From NCBI GenBank assembly GCA_006176705.1, contig QRFJ01000061.1:1232243-1296242 (forward strand): a stretch of 64,000 bases of DNA, written 5' to 3'. Each line of letters opens with the position of its first letter. Position 1 is the first letter of the stretch. The notes under the pieces are model-generated. The model was not told where the DNA came from, made no database searches, and saw only the letters and a list, made by a program, of their open reading frames with translations. This DNA is from Cocos nucifera. Taxonomy: Eukaryota > Streptophyta > Magnoliopsida > Arecales > Arecaceae. Shown here one piece after another: positions 24,433 through 36,500 of this stretch. The position numbers and the translations under genes were made by a program.

Positions 24433-27309
24433 GCATATGATGATGAGGTTGCTGGATTACCAGAGCACTAGATCAAACTCTTTTAAGAATTATATGATGA
24501 AATGCATGTAATTTTGATGGATGTTATCTACATTGGTAATCGACACTCTGTAATTCTAAATTTTGTTGCAATTCTATCTTTGTTAAGTTGTGAATTCTTT
24601 TGTTTGTAACTAAAACTGGAATAAACAGTCTGATTTTTAGGCAATGTCTTCTCAGTTTCTTACCATAAAGGTAATGTGATAGACAGTATATAGCTGCAGT
24701 TTGACTTCATGATTATCCCTCCTGGTTGAGCACTTAACATGTAGCAGTGCAAATCAACATTTATCCTACAGTAAAAAAATATTAACATGTCCAGAGTATC
24801 CATTTAACCTGAAAAGTTAAGGAGAGTTTGAATGGAATTAATACTAACTACCTAGGAATAAATACTAACTACCTGAGAGTAAACACTCACGGTTTAAGGG
24901 ATAAGCAAAAAATTTGAGAATTCCTCTCGACCTTCCTGCCTACTAAATGACAGACACTTATCCTACAGCAACAAACACTCGCATGTCGAATGTAAACAAT
25001 TAATCAGAAATGATAAACATCTAATCTATAATAGTACGCACTAATGCTGCAGAAATAAATAGTAAAAATTGGGTAAGTGATGGTCCAATCAAAGCTCATT
25101 TGGAGTAAACAGCAATAGAGAATGATACAAAGAAAGTTTGGATGAAAATAAACACTAACCGCACAGAAAAAAGTACCAACAAGCTGAGAGAAAACACCAA
25201 CGATCTAAGAGTTAACTACAACATTCTAAGATTCCTTTATGCCTTCCTACTCCTTAAGGATTCTTCTTATCGGGTGGTAAATTTGGACCTACTACTGCAG
25301 CACAGCCGCTAGTCGAAGGATGAGAGAAGAAAAGCCACGAATCAGTTTTATGTTAGTTAGTAGATCAATAAATTATATAGGGATTTCTTACATAATTTTA
25401 TTTTCAATGTTTCAAAAGATCACCCCACCATGATTATGAAGTGACCATATACACTCACAAATTTACATTTTATTGTAATCAACAAAAAATTAATTATTAA
25501 ATTTTATTTTTTTTATTTTTATCTAATAACTAGAATGATTTTACAGCCATTATATGAAAGCACAAAATTTGTTTTATTATAGTTAATGAATCAGGAAGCA
25601 ATTTATTATTTAATTTTATTTTCTATACTTTATTCAGTGATTTTAAAATAGTTCTACGTTTGCTTTATTAAAGTGTAAAATTTTACCTACACAGCTAGCT
25701 AGTGAACCATAAGTGACCCGTTTTCAAATTTACATAGTGACGATGCGTATGATCATTCCAGAATCACTGCGGAAAAAAAAAATTTCAAACTAAGATCTTA
25801 AGTACCAAGTTACCAACCTTTCTGACTAGCATGGGACGTGCCTTCGGGTACAACATGGATACAGTACAAGTACTCAACATACACCCTGAGAATATACCAT
25901 AGATCGATAGATACACATGCATCTACATGGGGGCGTATTGTACTGCACCAAACCGCATTACAAAATACCAATTTGAAATTCAATACCACGACTTCGACAA
26001 AGCATTTCTTGGAATATTATCCAATATAATGCCATCTTCTGAAGAATACTTCTACAGGGAATCTCTTGCGTATGCATATGTGCTCTGACACGATTGCACA
26101 TGGCCACCCCCTCGGAACATGAGATCACGGCGTAGTTAAACACGGCCTACTTCCCTTCAATGATACTGACCACATGCTACCGATTCCGTATCCATGCGTT
26201 GTTCCTTAACCGGTAGAATTTGTCGTGCTCGTTGGCAAATTTTCAAGAGGCGGCACATTTAGCAAATTAGACAACGGAGCACAGAGAGACGGGAACTGCG
26301 AATCCTACAGCTGGATGGAATCCACTAGTTGTGCTTTACACCAGAGAGAAAAGTGAATATTAGTATCATCATACAAATCTCCGAAAAATTGAAGTTATAC
26401 ACCCGCTTAGCCTTACTGGGCATAATTATTATCTACATAAAGGATTCTTACAACGTGAATCTTGTGTGATTAGATCTCTGAGAAACTGGACCTGGTAAAC
26501 CTCTCGGGACAACCTCTTAATCAACCAAACTCAATGGTTGCAGACGCGAGGAATTGCCTGAGAGAACACCAATGACCACATCGGACGAGCCACCACCTTC
26601 ATGACCATACAAGATCAACAACTGCAAGTGGTTAGCAGCAAGAGAATTCGCTAATGGGAGTATAATCCAAACCAGATTATAGACTGGAATTGAGTGCAGC
26701 ATTTTGGCATATCAGAACAGGTTCAGAAAAATGGAAGTCATCCCGGGCCACGGAAGCCAGTCTCTGTGAAGAAAAAAAAAACATCACATGGTGTTGTCTA
26801 GTCTGCCAACCTGCAAGCCGAGTAAACAATCGACATAAATCCAAGTACAAGATGCTATTAGTCAAAAGCAATTAACTAAATAAACCAATAAAAGGTCACA
26901 GAAAGATCACAGATGCGAACTGAAGTGCTGAGGTGAATAATGTGATATTAACAGACAACATGCTCGATAAAAGATAACAATTGATCATTATGATGCAAAA
27001 ATGTCATAACCTAGAAACTAGCAGATCACTTGATAAACATCGATATCTTTTTAGTTGAGAAACTCAATAAAAGTCAGATCCTGAAAATGATAGATATCAG
27101 CTTCTTGACATAATGGTATCATCCGACATGGTTTGTGTGATTAGCAGTTATAAGTTAAACATCAACATCAAGTAAAACTAAGGATATATGGTTACTTCAA
27201 TCGACAAACTACTAATGTATAGGAAGGTGTATGAATTCAAAAGACAGCCAATGATCTGGCAAGTTCCAAAGCAACACACAATACCTAAGGTAAGTTCTCT
27301 TTGCATCTC

Positions 27310-27525
27310 TCACACACGGCTTCCATGGGCTGATTCCTTTTGGGCCATCATCATTTGTTGAAACTGCAGGCGTTTGCTATTCCTGATATCAACAATACTG
27401 CATGGCATAGGCTCCAGATTTCCATGTTCCTTAACCAGGTTAAAAAACTCCTGCTTGGTGAGACTTTTCTTATCGACTAATTGATCGACCACAGAATCCA
27501 TAAGGACCCGATTACGTTGCAGAAT
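27310..27525 (-). CDS. FTSHI2: FTSHI2 exon 11: C-terminus and stop
   Basis: Residues 803-873 and TGA at 27312-27310. Reads ILQRNRVLMDSVVDQLVDKK and SLTKQEFFNLVKEHG, then a variable tail. The in-frame sequence from 27588 to 27526 is intron. The 3' UTR must run below 27310; I could not place a convincing polyadenylation signal. Confidence 0.93.
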   Translation of the reverse strand: MLQRNRVLMDSVVDQLVDKKSLTKQEFFNLVKEHGNLEPMPCSIVDIRNSKRLQFQQMMMAQKESAHGSRV

Positions 27526-30500
27526 CTGAAAAATATGAATTACAATTGCATATGTTAGGCCATCTACTTGACCTTTTTCCAAAAGCAATTAGATGTTTAA
27601 TGAAAACAGGTACCTCTTTTGCTCGTTCATAGCAGTTGTTTAGAACATGCAATGCCTCCAGATCAATTTCCTGATGACATAGATATCATCATACACAAGT
27701 CTGAGAGGAATAATTGCTGCATAAAACAAAAGATCATGAAACATACATTGATACGAGCTGCAACCCAGAAGTCAGATAGCCCATAATATTTTTCAGAAAG
27801 ACCACCAAGAACAAAACTCCGCGCAGCTGACCTAGCATTATCTGCTGTTTCTGCCCAAATCGTACTCAGCTGTTCCATATCATAAAATTTCCATTTGGTA
27901 CATTAGCCCCCAGATAATAAGAACAGTAAACCGTAAAACACCAGAAGATTAAACCTTTAAAGGCATTGTCCAGTAAGCCATAATAAGCAGGAGACAATTT
28001 TGTTAGGTGAACAGAAGCATGGAAAGAAGCTACACTAGTTTCTCATTTCTTGGCTTGCATAGATGTCATTTGCCTTGAGCAGGACCTATGGTCAGAGTTG
28101 GTCGTTATTTTATGGTCAACAGGATAAAGATTCATTCTGCCCAGCAAAGCATTGTCTCATGGAACTCTAAGTTACAGATATTATATCAAAAATCACCTTC
28201 ATATTAGAAGTGCTTTCTCAAAGTAGCTTTTCTCACAAATATTGAGTACTATCATAAACAAGTTGTGCTTATGCATTCTAATAAGCTTCCATAAAAAATG
28301 ATCGAGTTTCTAACATACATAAGTGCTTTCGTGGAAGTGAAACCTTTTCATCTCACACGGCTCCTTCTCATAAGATAAAATTAAAGCAACACAAACCATA
28401 CGACTAGCTTCCCTAATGACCATTATAAGAATCTAAAATCCCAATAAAAGTTCTAACAGAAATTATATCAGACCAAGCAAAAGAAAAGGAAATTTGGTTT
28501 GAGACAAATATCACAGCCGTCTTCAAGCATCCAATCACCGATCCGATTAATGCTATGTAATCTGGTACCTTAGGACCCAACAAAACAAAAAAGAAATCAA
28601 GAGTAAACAGAAATTTATACATAGATACTGTTGGGGGTGAACCCGCTCCTACCGAAGTTCGGCTGAATATTTGATTGCTGAATGATCCCGTCCGATAGCG
28701 ACGATCAAGATTGACCCTCGACTGAATTCGCAAGATCCCTCCGGACCTCGTCCACATGAGCTTGAATGGCGGGGGTGGCCAAGCTCCTTCACTCTAGGCA
28801 GCCGACCTTCCCCAATCGCGAGTCTTTCGAACTTCTCCTTCAATCGAACTTCTCCATCCGAGGCAGGCTCCTTTCGACATTCCTCCAGCCAACCTTCCCC
28901 GATCGCAAGCCCTCCGAACTTCTCCTTCAGCCAGACTCCTCCATCAGTCAGACTCCTTCCGGACTTCATCCTCAACCGGATTTCTCCGTCAATTGAACTC
29001 CTTCCGAATCCGTCCAGCGGGCTTCCTTTAGGATTTCTCCAGCGGACTTCCAAACCCCTTCCGACCGAACTCCATGCAGTCGCCTAGAAGAGCCTCCATG
29101 CCTACGCGGATCCAGCAATCTGCACAGCATAAACCCACTTACACAGACAATCCTGAAGTCCAAACTCTTCTGGAGTTGATGAAACTTAAAGCTCTTCGCC
29201 GCCAGCGCCTACCTCCTCCGAACTTCAACTATTAAATCCCAACGGACTGGCACGTCACGACAACAGACACCACCCTCCATAACAAACTCCACGTGACCCC
29301 GAATGGCTCACTACCGGACGGTTACGGCTGTCACTATCAATTTGTTACAGGCTCCGCCTATATAAGAGATCCTCTAGATATGCTTTCTTCTCCGGGCTCT
29401 AAGCTCTCCTTCCCTTCTTAAAACTCTGCTAAAATCTCTCTGAACACTCCATCTCTGTTGGCCGAAAGAGCTGACTTGATCGTCGAAAGGTCTTGCTGAA
29501 GCCACCACCCCCGACTCCGGACGAGACTTGTCTTGCAGGTCACCGACGGCGACCTCATCTTCTCCAACTCCAGCCTCGAGTCCGGCAACAACCAGATTTC
29601 GCACCAACAGGATTAGGATTAGCGCTAGAGGAAGGGACCTCTTTCTCTTGAGATACTCTTGTTCTTAAAGGAGTGCTCAGCAAAGATCTCTCTCCTTCCT
29701 CTCGGAGTTCCTCTTCCCCCGTCGATCTCACAAGGATGCCTCCCAGAAAGGCTTCCACCCGACGGTCGACCGCTTCCGCGGCCAGATCTAATCCAGATCT
29801 GCCCGCCCGTCTCATCCCTGGCATCTCAAGCTCCACCGACGGCGATGGTGGACGCAAAGCAATTTAACCTACTAGTTCAATAGGTTAAGGGCCTCACTAA
29901 AGTAGTGCAGGCTATGCAGCAGCATCGACCTCCAGTGCCGGTCCGGTCGGAGCAGGCTTCTCCGGAACCACAGGACCCAGTCTGGGGATGACCGACTTAG
30001 GTGAGTCGGCTGGTCGCCTCCGAGAAAGGGAAGTAGAGGATAGGGAGCCCCTACTCTGACCATGACTCTACCCCTGGAGGGACTCTGCCCCCGTTCAACC
30101 AAAAAACTTTGGAGATCCACGACCGCGAAAATCTCTTGGACCGAAAGCTGCAAGAAATGAACCAATGGATTGAGGAACTCCGCCATGCTCCCTTCTCTCA
30201 CGGTAATGATATCTGCACCGACCCTCCTTTCTCTCATCAAATCATACAGGAACCGATCCCGCCGAACTTCAAACTCCCACAATTCGAGAGCTACGATGGG
30301 ACCATTGATCCGGTCGACCACCTGAAGGTCTTTCGGACTATGATGCTGCTCCATGACGCACCAGACGCCATCTTATGCCGAGCTTTTCCATCTACTCTGA
30401 AGGAAGCAGCAAGAAACTGATACTCGACACTGAAGTCGGGTACGATCTTCTCTTTCGATCAGATGAGCCATCAATTTGTGGCTCATTTCGTCAGTAGCCG

Positions 30501-33500
30501 GCGTCCTAAGCGAGGTTCGGACTCCCTCATCAACATCAAGCAGAAAGAGGAAGAATCCATCTAGGCTTATGTCAATTGCTTTAATGTTGCTGCCCTTGAG
30601 GTCCAGAATCTGGACCAGTCCGTCGCCATAGCCGCGCTGAAGGGCGGCCTTCAAAAAAATGATCTATTGTTCTCCCTGGAGAAGTACCCTAGAAATTTTG
30701 CCAATCTGCTAGCTCGAGCTGAAGGATATGTCCGAGCTAAAGAAGCCTTCAAGTTGAAGGATGAGGAAGCTACAGGAGAGTGGCAGACGGACAAATCTGG
30801 CAAGCCCGTAATTGAAGAAAAGCCAAACGAAGTTCGGCCACGCTCTCGGACCCCCCCTCCCAAGCGCAGGCGAGCCCGAACTCCTCGAGCTCGTCGTCAA
30901 AAAAGTCCTGACAAAAGGGCGCGAAGAGGTTCTCCACCTAGGAGATTCCACGACTATGCCCTCTCAATGCTCCGAAAACACAAGTACTAATGGAGATCAA
31001 GGAGCAACTGCCAAGGTCGGAAAGGATGTACACTCATCCTAGCAAGCGTAATTCTAGCAAATACTGCCTCTACCATCGTGACCACGGTCACGATACTGAA
31101 GAATGTATTCAACTCCAAGACGAGATCGAGGAGCTCATCAGACGAGGTCGGCTTGGCCGATTTCTACGACGTCGGTCCGAAGGGAAGATCGGCCAAAGCT
31201 GCTATCCCAATCCGAACCATCAAGAAGAGAAGAGCAGCAAGGAGATCGACCACCCCTCGACATCATCAACACCATTTCTGGGGGACTTCGGCAGGGAGAG
31301 GCTGGCAGATCGACAGGGGAAGCGAAGAAGCGGAGGACTGAAGAACCAATAACTTTCACTAATGAAGATGCTCAAGGAGTTCAATTCCCGCATAACGATG
31401 CGATTGTAATCTCTCTAAACATTGCTGACTATGATGTACGCCGCATTCTGATAGACAATGGAAGCTTTGCTGATGTCTTATTTTACGATACTTTCTCTAA
31501 AATATCTATACCTAATAACCACCTAGGACCTATGAGTTCCCTGTTGGTGGGTTTCACTGGCGATGCTGTGCCGGTTGAGGAAATAATAACACTAACTATG
31601 ATTGCAGAACAATACCTTAAACGAGCTAGAGCGCAGGTCGACTTTTTGATACTAAAAGCTCCCTCTGCTTACAACGCAATTCTCGGCCGAACTGATCTGA
31701 ATGTACTTCGGGCAGTAGTATCCACTTATTATCTAAAGATGAAGTTCCCAATAGGTCATGGGATTGGAGAGATCACAGGAGATCAAGCTTTGGCAAGGCA
31801 TTGCTACTCCATCGCCTTACAAAAAAGTAGACAACCCAACCTTTGTCCAGTCGATGGGCTGGATGTTCGCGACGATCTTACTGAGGAGCAGGGCGAACCC
31901 ATGGAAGACCTAACAGCTGTCTCTCTAGATGACGGGAACACAGAACACACGGTGCAAATCGGCTCTAGCTTGGATGGAGAAGTTTGGAAGGAGCTCATTA
32001 CTTTCTTGCGAAAGAATGCCGATGCCTTTACCTGGGTCCCCACAGACATGCCAGGAATTGACGCCGAGGTCATGAAGCATCGACCGACTGTTGATCCTAA
32101 ATGCAGATCAGTGAAAGAAAAAGTTCGAAGCCATGCACCAGAAAGACATGGCGATAGCAAATGAAGTGGACAAACTCCTTAAAGCTGGGTTCATTCAGAA
32201 AGTCAACTATTCAAGTTGGATCTCCAATGTGGTCCTAGTCAAGAAGGCCAACGACAAATAGAGAATGTGCATGACTTCAAAAAGTTGAACGAGATCTGTC
32301 CAAAAGACAGTTACCCCTGCACAGAATTAATCAACTGGTGGATGCAACTTCGCGCCATGAGTTTCACCTTCATGGATGCCTTCTCCGACTATAATCAAAT
32401 CCGGATGGCACTAGAGGATGAGGAGAAAACTGCTTTCATTACTGACCGTGGTCTTTATTGTTACAGAATCATGCCCTTCGGGCTCAAAAATGTAGGCGCG
32501 ATATATCAGCGTCTGGTCAATAAGATTTTCAGAAAGCAGATCGACCACAACATGAAGGTTTATGTAAACATGCTTGTCAAGAGCTGAACTTCGATCAGTC
32601 ACGTAGCCAACCTTGAAGAGACCTTCAATGCCCTCCGAAGATATAAGATGAAGTTGAATCCGATCAAGTGCGCCTTCAGAGTAACCTCGGAAAAATTCTT
32701 GAGGTTTATGATCTCGAGGCGGAGAATCGAGGCCAACCCAGAGAAGATCCGAACCATCCAGAAAATGACTGCCCCAAAATCAATAAAAGAAGTTCAGCGC
32801 TTAATCGAAAAAGTGGCATCTTTGAATCACTTTATCTCGAAGTCGGTTGAGCGGTGCATGCCTTTTTTTCAGGCCCTCAAACAACCGAAGAACTTCGCTG
32901 GACTACGGAACGCCAGCAAGCGTTCGAAGAACTCAAAAGCTACCTCAACTCGCCTCTTCTGTTGGCTAAGTCCGAACTTGGAGAAGGATTGTTTCTGTAC
33001 TTGGCAATCTCCCCAACAGCCCTTGCGGTAGTTTTAGTCAAAGAAGAGGCGAAAATGCAGCGATCGATCTACTATATAAGCCGAGTCCTGAGGGATACAG
33101 AAACCAGGTACAATAAATTGAAAAAATTAACTTACGCTCTTCTGATTGCAGCCAGGAGACTTCGGCCCTACTTTTAAGGGCATATAATAACACTCCTCAC
33201 TGATCAGCCAATCAAGGTAGTTCTTCACCGAATAGGTATCTCTGAGAGAATCGCAAAGTATGCAATCGAGCTCACAGAGTTTGACATCAACTATCAACCT
33301 TGGTCGTCAATCAAAGCTCAAATACTGACCGATTTTATAGTTGAATGCACGATCCCAGATGATGCCGAACCTGAGCAGAATGAGGCCAGCATTCTGTGGC
33401 TGCAACCGAGCTTCCCCAAAGAAAGAGCGGACCTTCCTGAAGGTTTCTGTGCCCTGTATGTGGATGACTCTTCCAATGCTTTCGGTACAGGAGTTAGACT

Positions 33501-36500
33501 GATCTTGGTCAACCCAGAAGGGATTATTGCCGAGTATGCACTGCATTTTGAGTTTCCTGCAACAAACAATGAAGCAGAATATGAAGCTCTGATAGCGGAG
33601 CTGAAGATAACAAAAGAACTAGAAGCAAATCGGCTCCGAGCTTACAGTGATTCGTAGTTGGTAGTGGGACAAGTCAACGGCGATTACAAAACTCAGGAGG
33701 AAAATATGAGAAGATATCTTAAGAAAGTGAAGAGCTTGACCCCCGAACATTCAACAGTTTCAATATCCAGCGGATCCCAAGGGCGGAAAATGCCAGCGTC
33801 GACCTTCTATCCAAATTGGCCACACTTGCCCGCAATGAACTTCTGAAGAAAGTATACTTTGAAGTACTGAAATGCCCCAGTTCGGAAGAGCCGCTAACTA
33901 CCATGCAAATTGACCATGAGCCCTGCTAGATTGATCCATTGACCGGTTATCTTAGAGGTGGAACTCTCCCTCACGACCCAAAGGAAGCTTGGAAGTTGAG
34001 GAACCAGGCCTTCCGGTACGTATTTTACGAAGACAAACTGTATAAGAGATCATATTCTTTGCCATTTTTAATGTCTTCGACCTTCCGAGGCCGATTTTGC
34101 ATTATGGGAGGTGCATGAAGGAATCCGTGGAAACCATCTGAGCGCCAGATCCCTATCTCACAAGCTGCTTCGGCAAAATTATTATTGGCCGACTATGCAC
34201 CATGATTGCATTGAATATGTTAGAAAGTGCGACCGCTGTCAAAAGAATGCAAATATACAAAGACAGCCGGCCTCCAAGCTTATCCCACTAAGCGTCCCTT
34301 GGCCATTTGCACAATGAGGAATGGATATGCTTGACCCCTTTCCGACGGCACCCGAACAACGAAAGTTTCTCTTGGTTGCGATCGACTACTTCACTAAATG
34401 GATCAAGACCGAACCCCTGGCAAAGATTATTGAAGCCAAAGTGCAAGACTTCGTCTGGAAGTCGATTATTTGTAGATTTGGCCAGCCCCGAACCCTCATT
34501 ACAGATAATGGGCGATAATTTGCTGGAAAGAAGTTCGCTGAGTTCTGTGAAAGTTTGAACATCTCCCACAACTTCACGTCAGTAGCTCATCCGCAAGCGA
34601 ACGGTGAAGCAGAAGTGACAAACAGGATCTTATTGCAAGGCATCAAGGCAAGGCTTGAAAGAGCAAGGAAGACTTGGGTGGACGAGCTTTACCATGTCCT
34701 ATGGGCATACCGAACTATCCAGAAGCTGCCAACTGGAGAAACGCCGTTCGCTCTGACTTTCAAAACGGAAGCAGTCATCCCAATAAAGCTCAAGCTGCCA
34801 TCGACATGGGTTGTAGCCTTCAGTGAGCAGAGCAATTCATAGGATCTCAGAGAAAACCTCGATCTACTAGAAGAAAAATGAGAAGCCCAAGTTCGGATGG
34901 CTGCTTATAGATGGAGAGTGGCCCGCTACTATAACTCCAGAGTCAAAGACAAAATATTCAAAGTGGAGGACTTGGAACTTCGACGAGCAGCCGTCTCACA
35001 ACCTCAAAACCAAGAGAAACTCACCCCAAATTAGGAAGATCCTTACAAAGTCAAAGAGGTCGTCCAGCCTAGAACTTACTACTTGAAGGAGCTCGGAGGC
35101 ACCGATCTCCCACGCCCATGGAACTCAGAGAACTTACGCATGTACTATCAATAATCCCATTTCAATAAAATCTTCTTATTTTAATATCTTCGATCTTGGT
35201 GCAAAACTATGATGACAGAAAATAGCCTCTCGAACTTTGTCATTATACGAAATTAGCCCTATTAGGAACAGGAAGAGAACCTCGTCCTAACATTGAGCTA
35301 AAGCGAAGACCTCGGTTACTTAAGCCAGGATGTAGGGAGAAGCTCCTTCAATGGCTCTTTTGTGCCCCTATAGCCCTATTAGGAACAGGAGGAGAATCTC
35401 ATCCTAACATTGAGCTAAAGCGAAGACCTCAATTACTTAAGCCGGGATGTGGGAAGAGGCCCCTTCAACGGCCCTTTTTGTGCCCCTATACCCTGTTAGG
35501 AATAGGAGGAGAACCTCGTCCTAATATTGAGCTAAAACGAAAACCTCGATTACTTAAATCGGGATGTAAGGAGAGGCTCCTTCAACGATCTTTTTGTGCC
35601 CCTATAGTCCTGTTAGGAACGGGAGGAGAACCTCGTCCTAACATTAAGCTAAAACGAAGACCTCGATTACTTAAACCGGGATACGGGGAGAGGCCCCTTC
35701 AATGGCTCTTTTGTGTCCCTATAGCCCTATTAAGAACAGGAGGACCTCATCCTAACATGAGCAAAGTCGAAGGCCTTGCTAACCTAAGCCGAGAAAAAAG
35801 AAGGAAAAGGGGGCCCATCCAGTGGTCCCAAACGAACCCCCAACCTAAAGCAAAGAGAAGGAAGAAACCTTATCACCGATCTCTACACGTATTTCTCCTA
35901 TAATTACTTGATCGTATGAGGCGCAAGAAAGAAAATCGCTTTCGGGTCTGAAAAAAAGGATCTCGGATAGGCATCCACAACAACCATTTTATTAGAAGAC
36001 AACGCAAAGAAAAACAAAGTGAAGCAAAGCCACAAGCAAGCTTCAAATTCGTGCGAAACAAAAATAACAAAATAGTACTATTTCATTACAAAAATAAGTT
36101 CATTACAAGCAAGACAGGTCGACAAGACCGATTGCACTAAAAAAGAAAAGAAAGAAAAAGAAAGGCCACCGAAATCCTAGGAAGGGCCGGACTCTTCAAA
36201 CTTGTGGCCATTATCAAAGATTCCTTCAGACGATCGACCTCCTCGAGCTCCCTCCACCTCATGTTATCGCGGAACATCCTGTCGGCTTGACGGTAGTTCT
36301 CCTCTGACTCTCGCGGCCTCCTCAGGACCTCGGACTCGGCCTCCGCATCCTTGATAGCCTGACGCTCACAAGTCAGCTCGAGCTTCAGCCACTGCACCTC
36401 TACCTCTTCCGCACCGACCGACTCCAAGAGTTCGCCAACGGTCCTCTTCAAGAAGGCGATCTCCTCGGCCTCCCTGCTTGTACCAGCCCAAAAGCCATCA

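Larger units (their letters stand above)
22113..27309. other. Intergenic region without a confident gene
   Basis: It holds the 3' flank of the hydrolase gene, a microsatellite (22740-22902), a pyrimidine-rich stretch (about 23105-23270), a possible orphan terminal exon near 24386-24432 and, at the right end, the 3' flank of FTSHI2. All ORFs are short and without family resemblance. The two gene ends converge on this interval. Confidence 0.6.

Noticed and set aside
31103..32164. 353-codon plus-strand ORF as a host gene
   Set aside because: It contains the protease region of Tat-B between gag and RT; it is part of the retroelement.
35478..35903. 141-codon ORF over the 117-bp repeats
   Set aside because: The unit length is a multiple of three, so the frame stays open by repetition.
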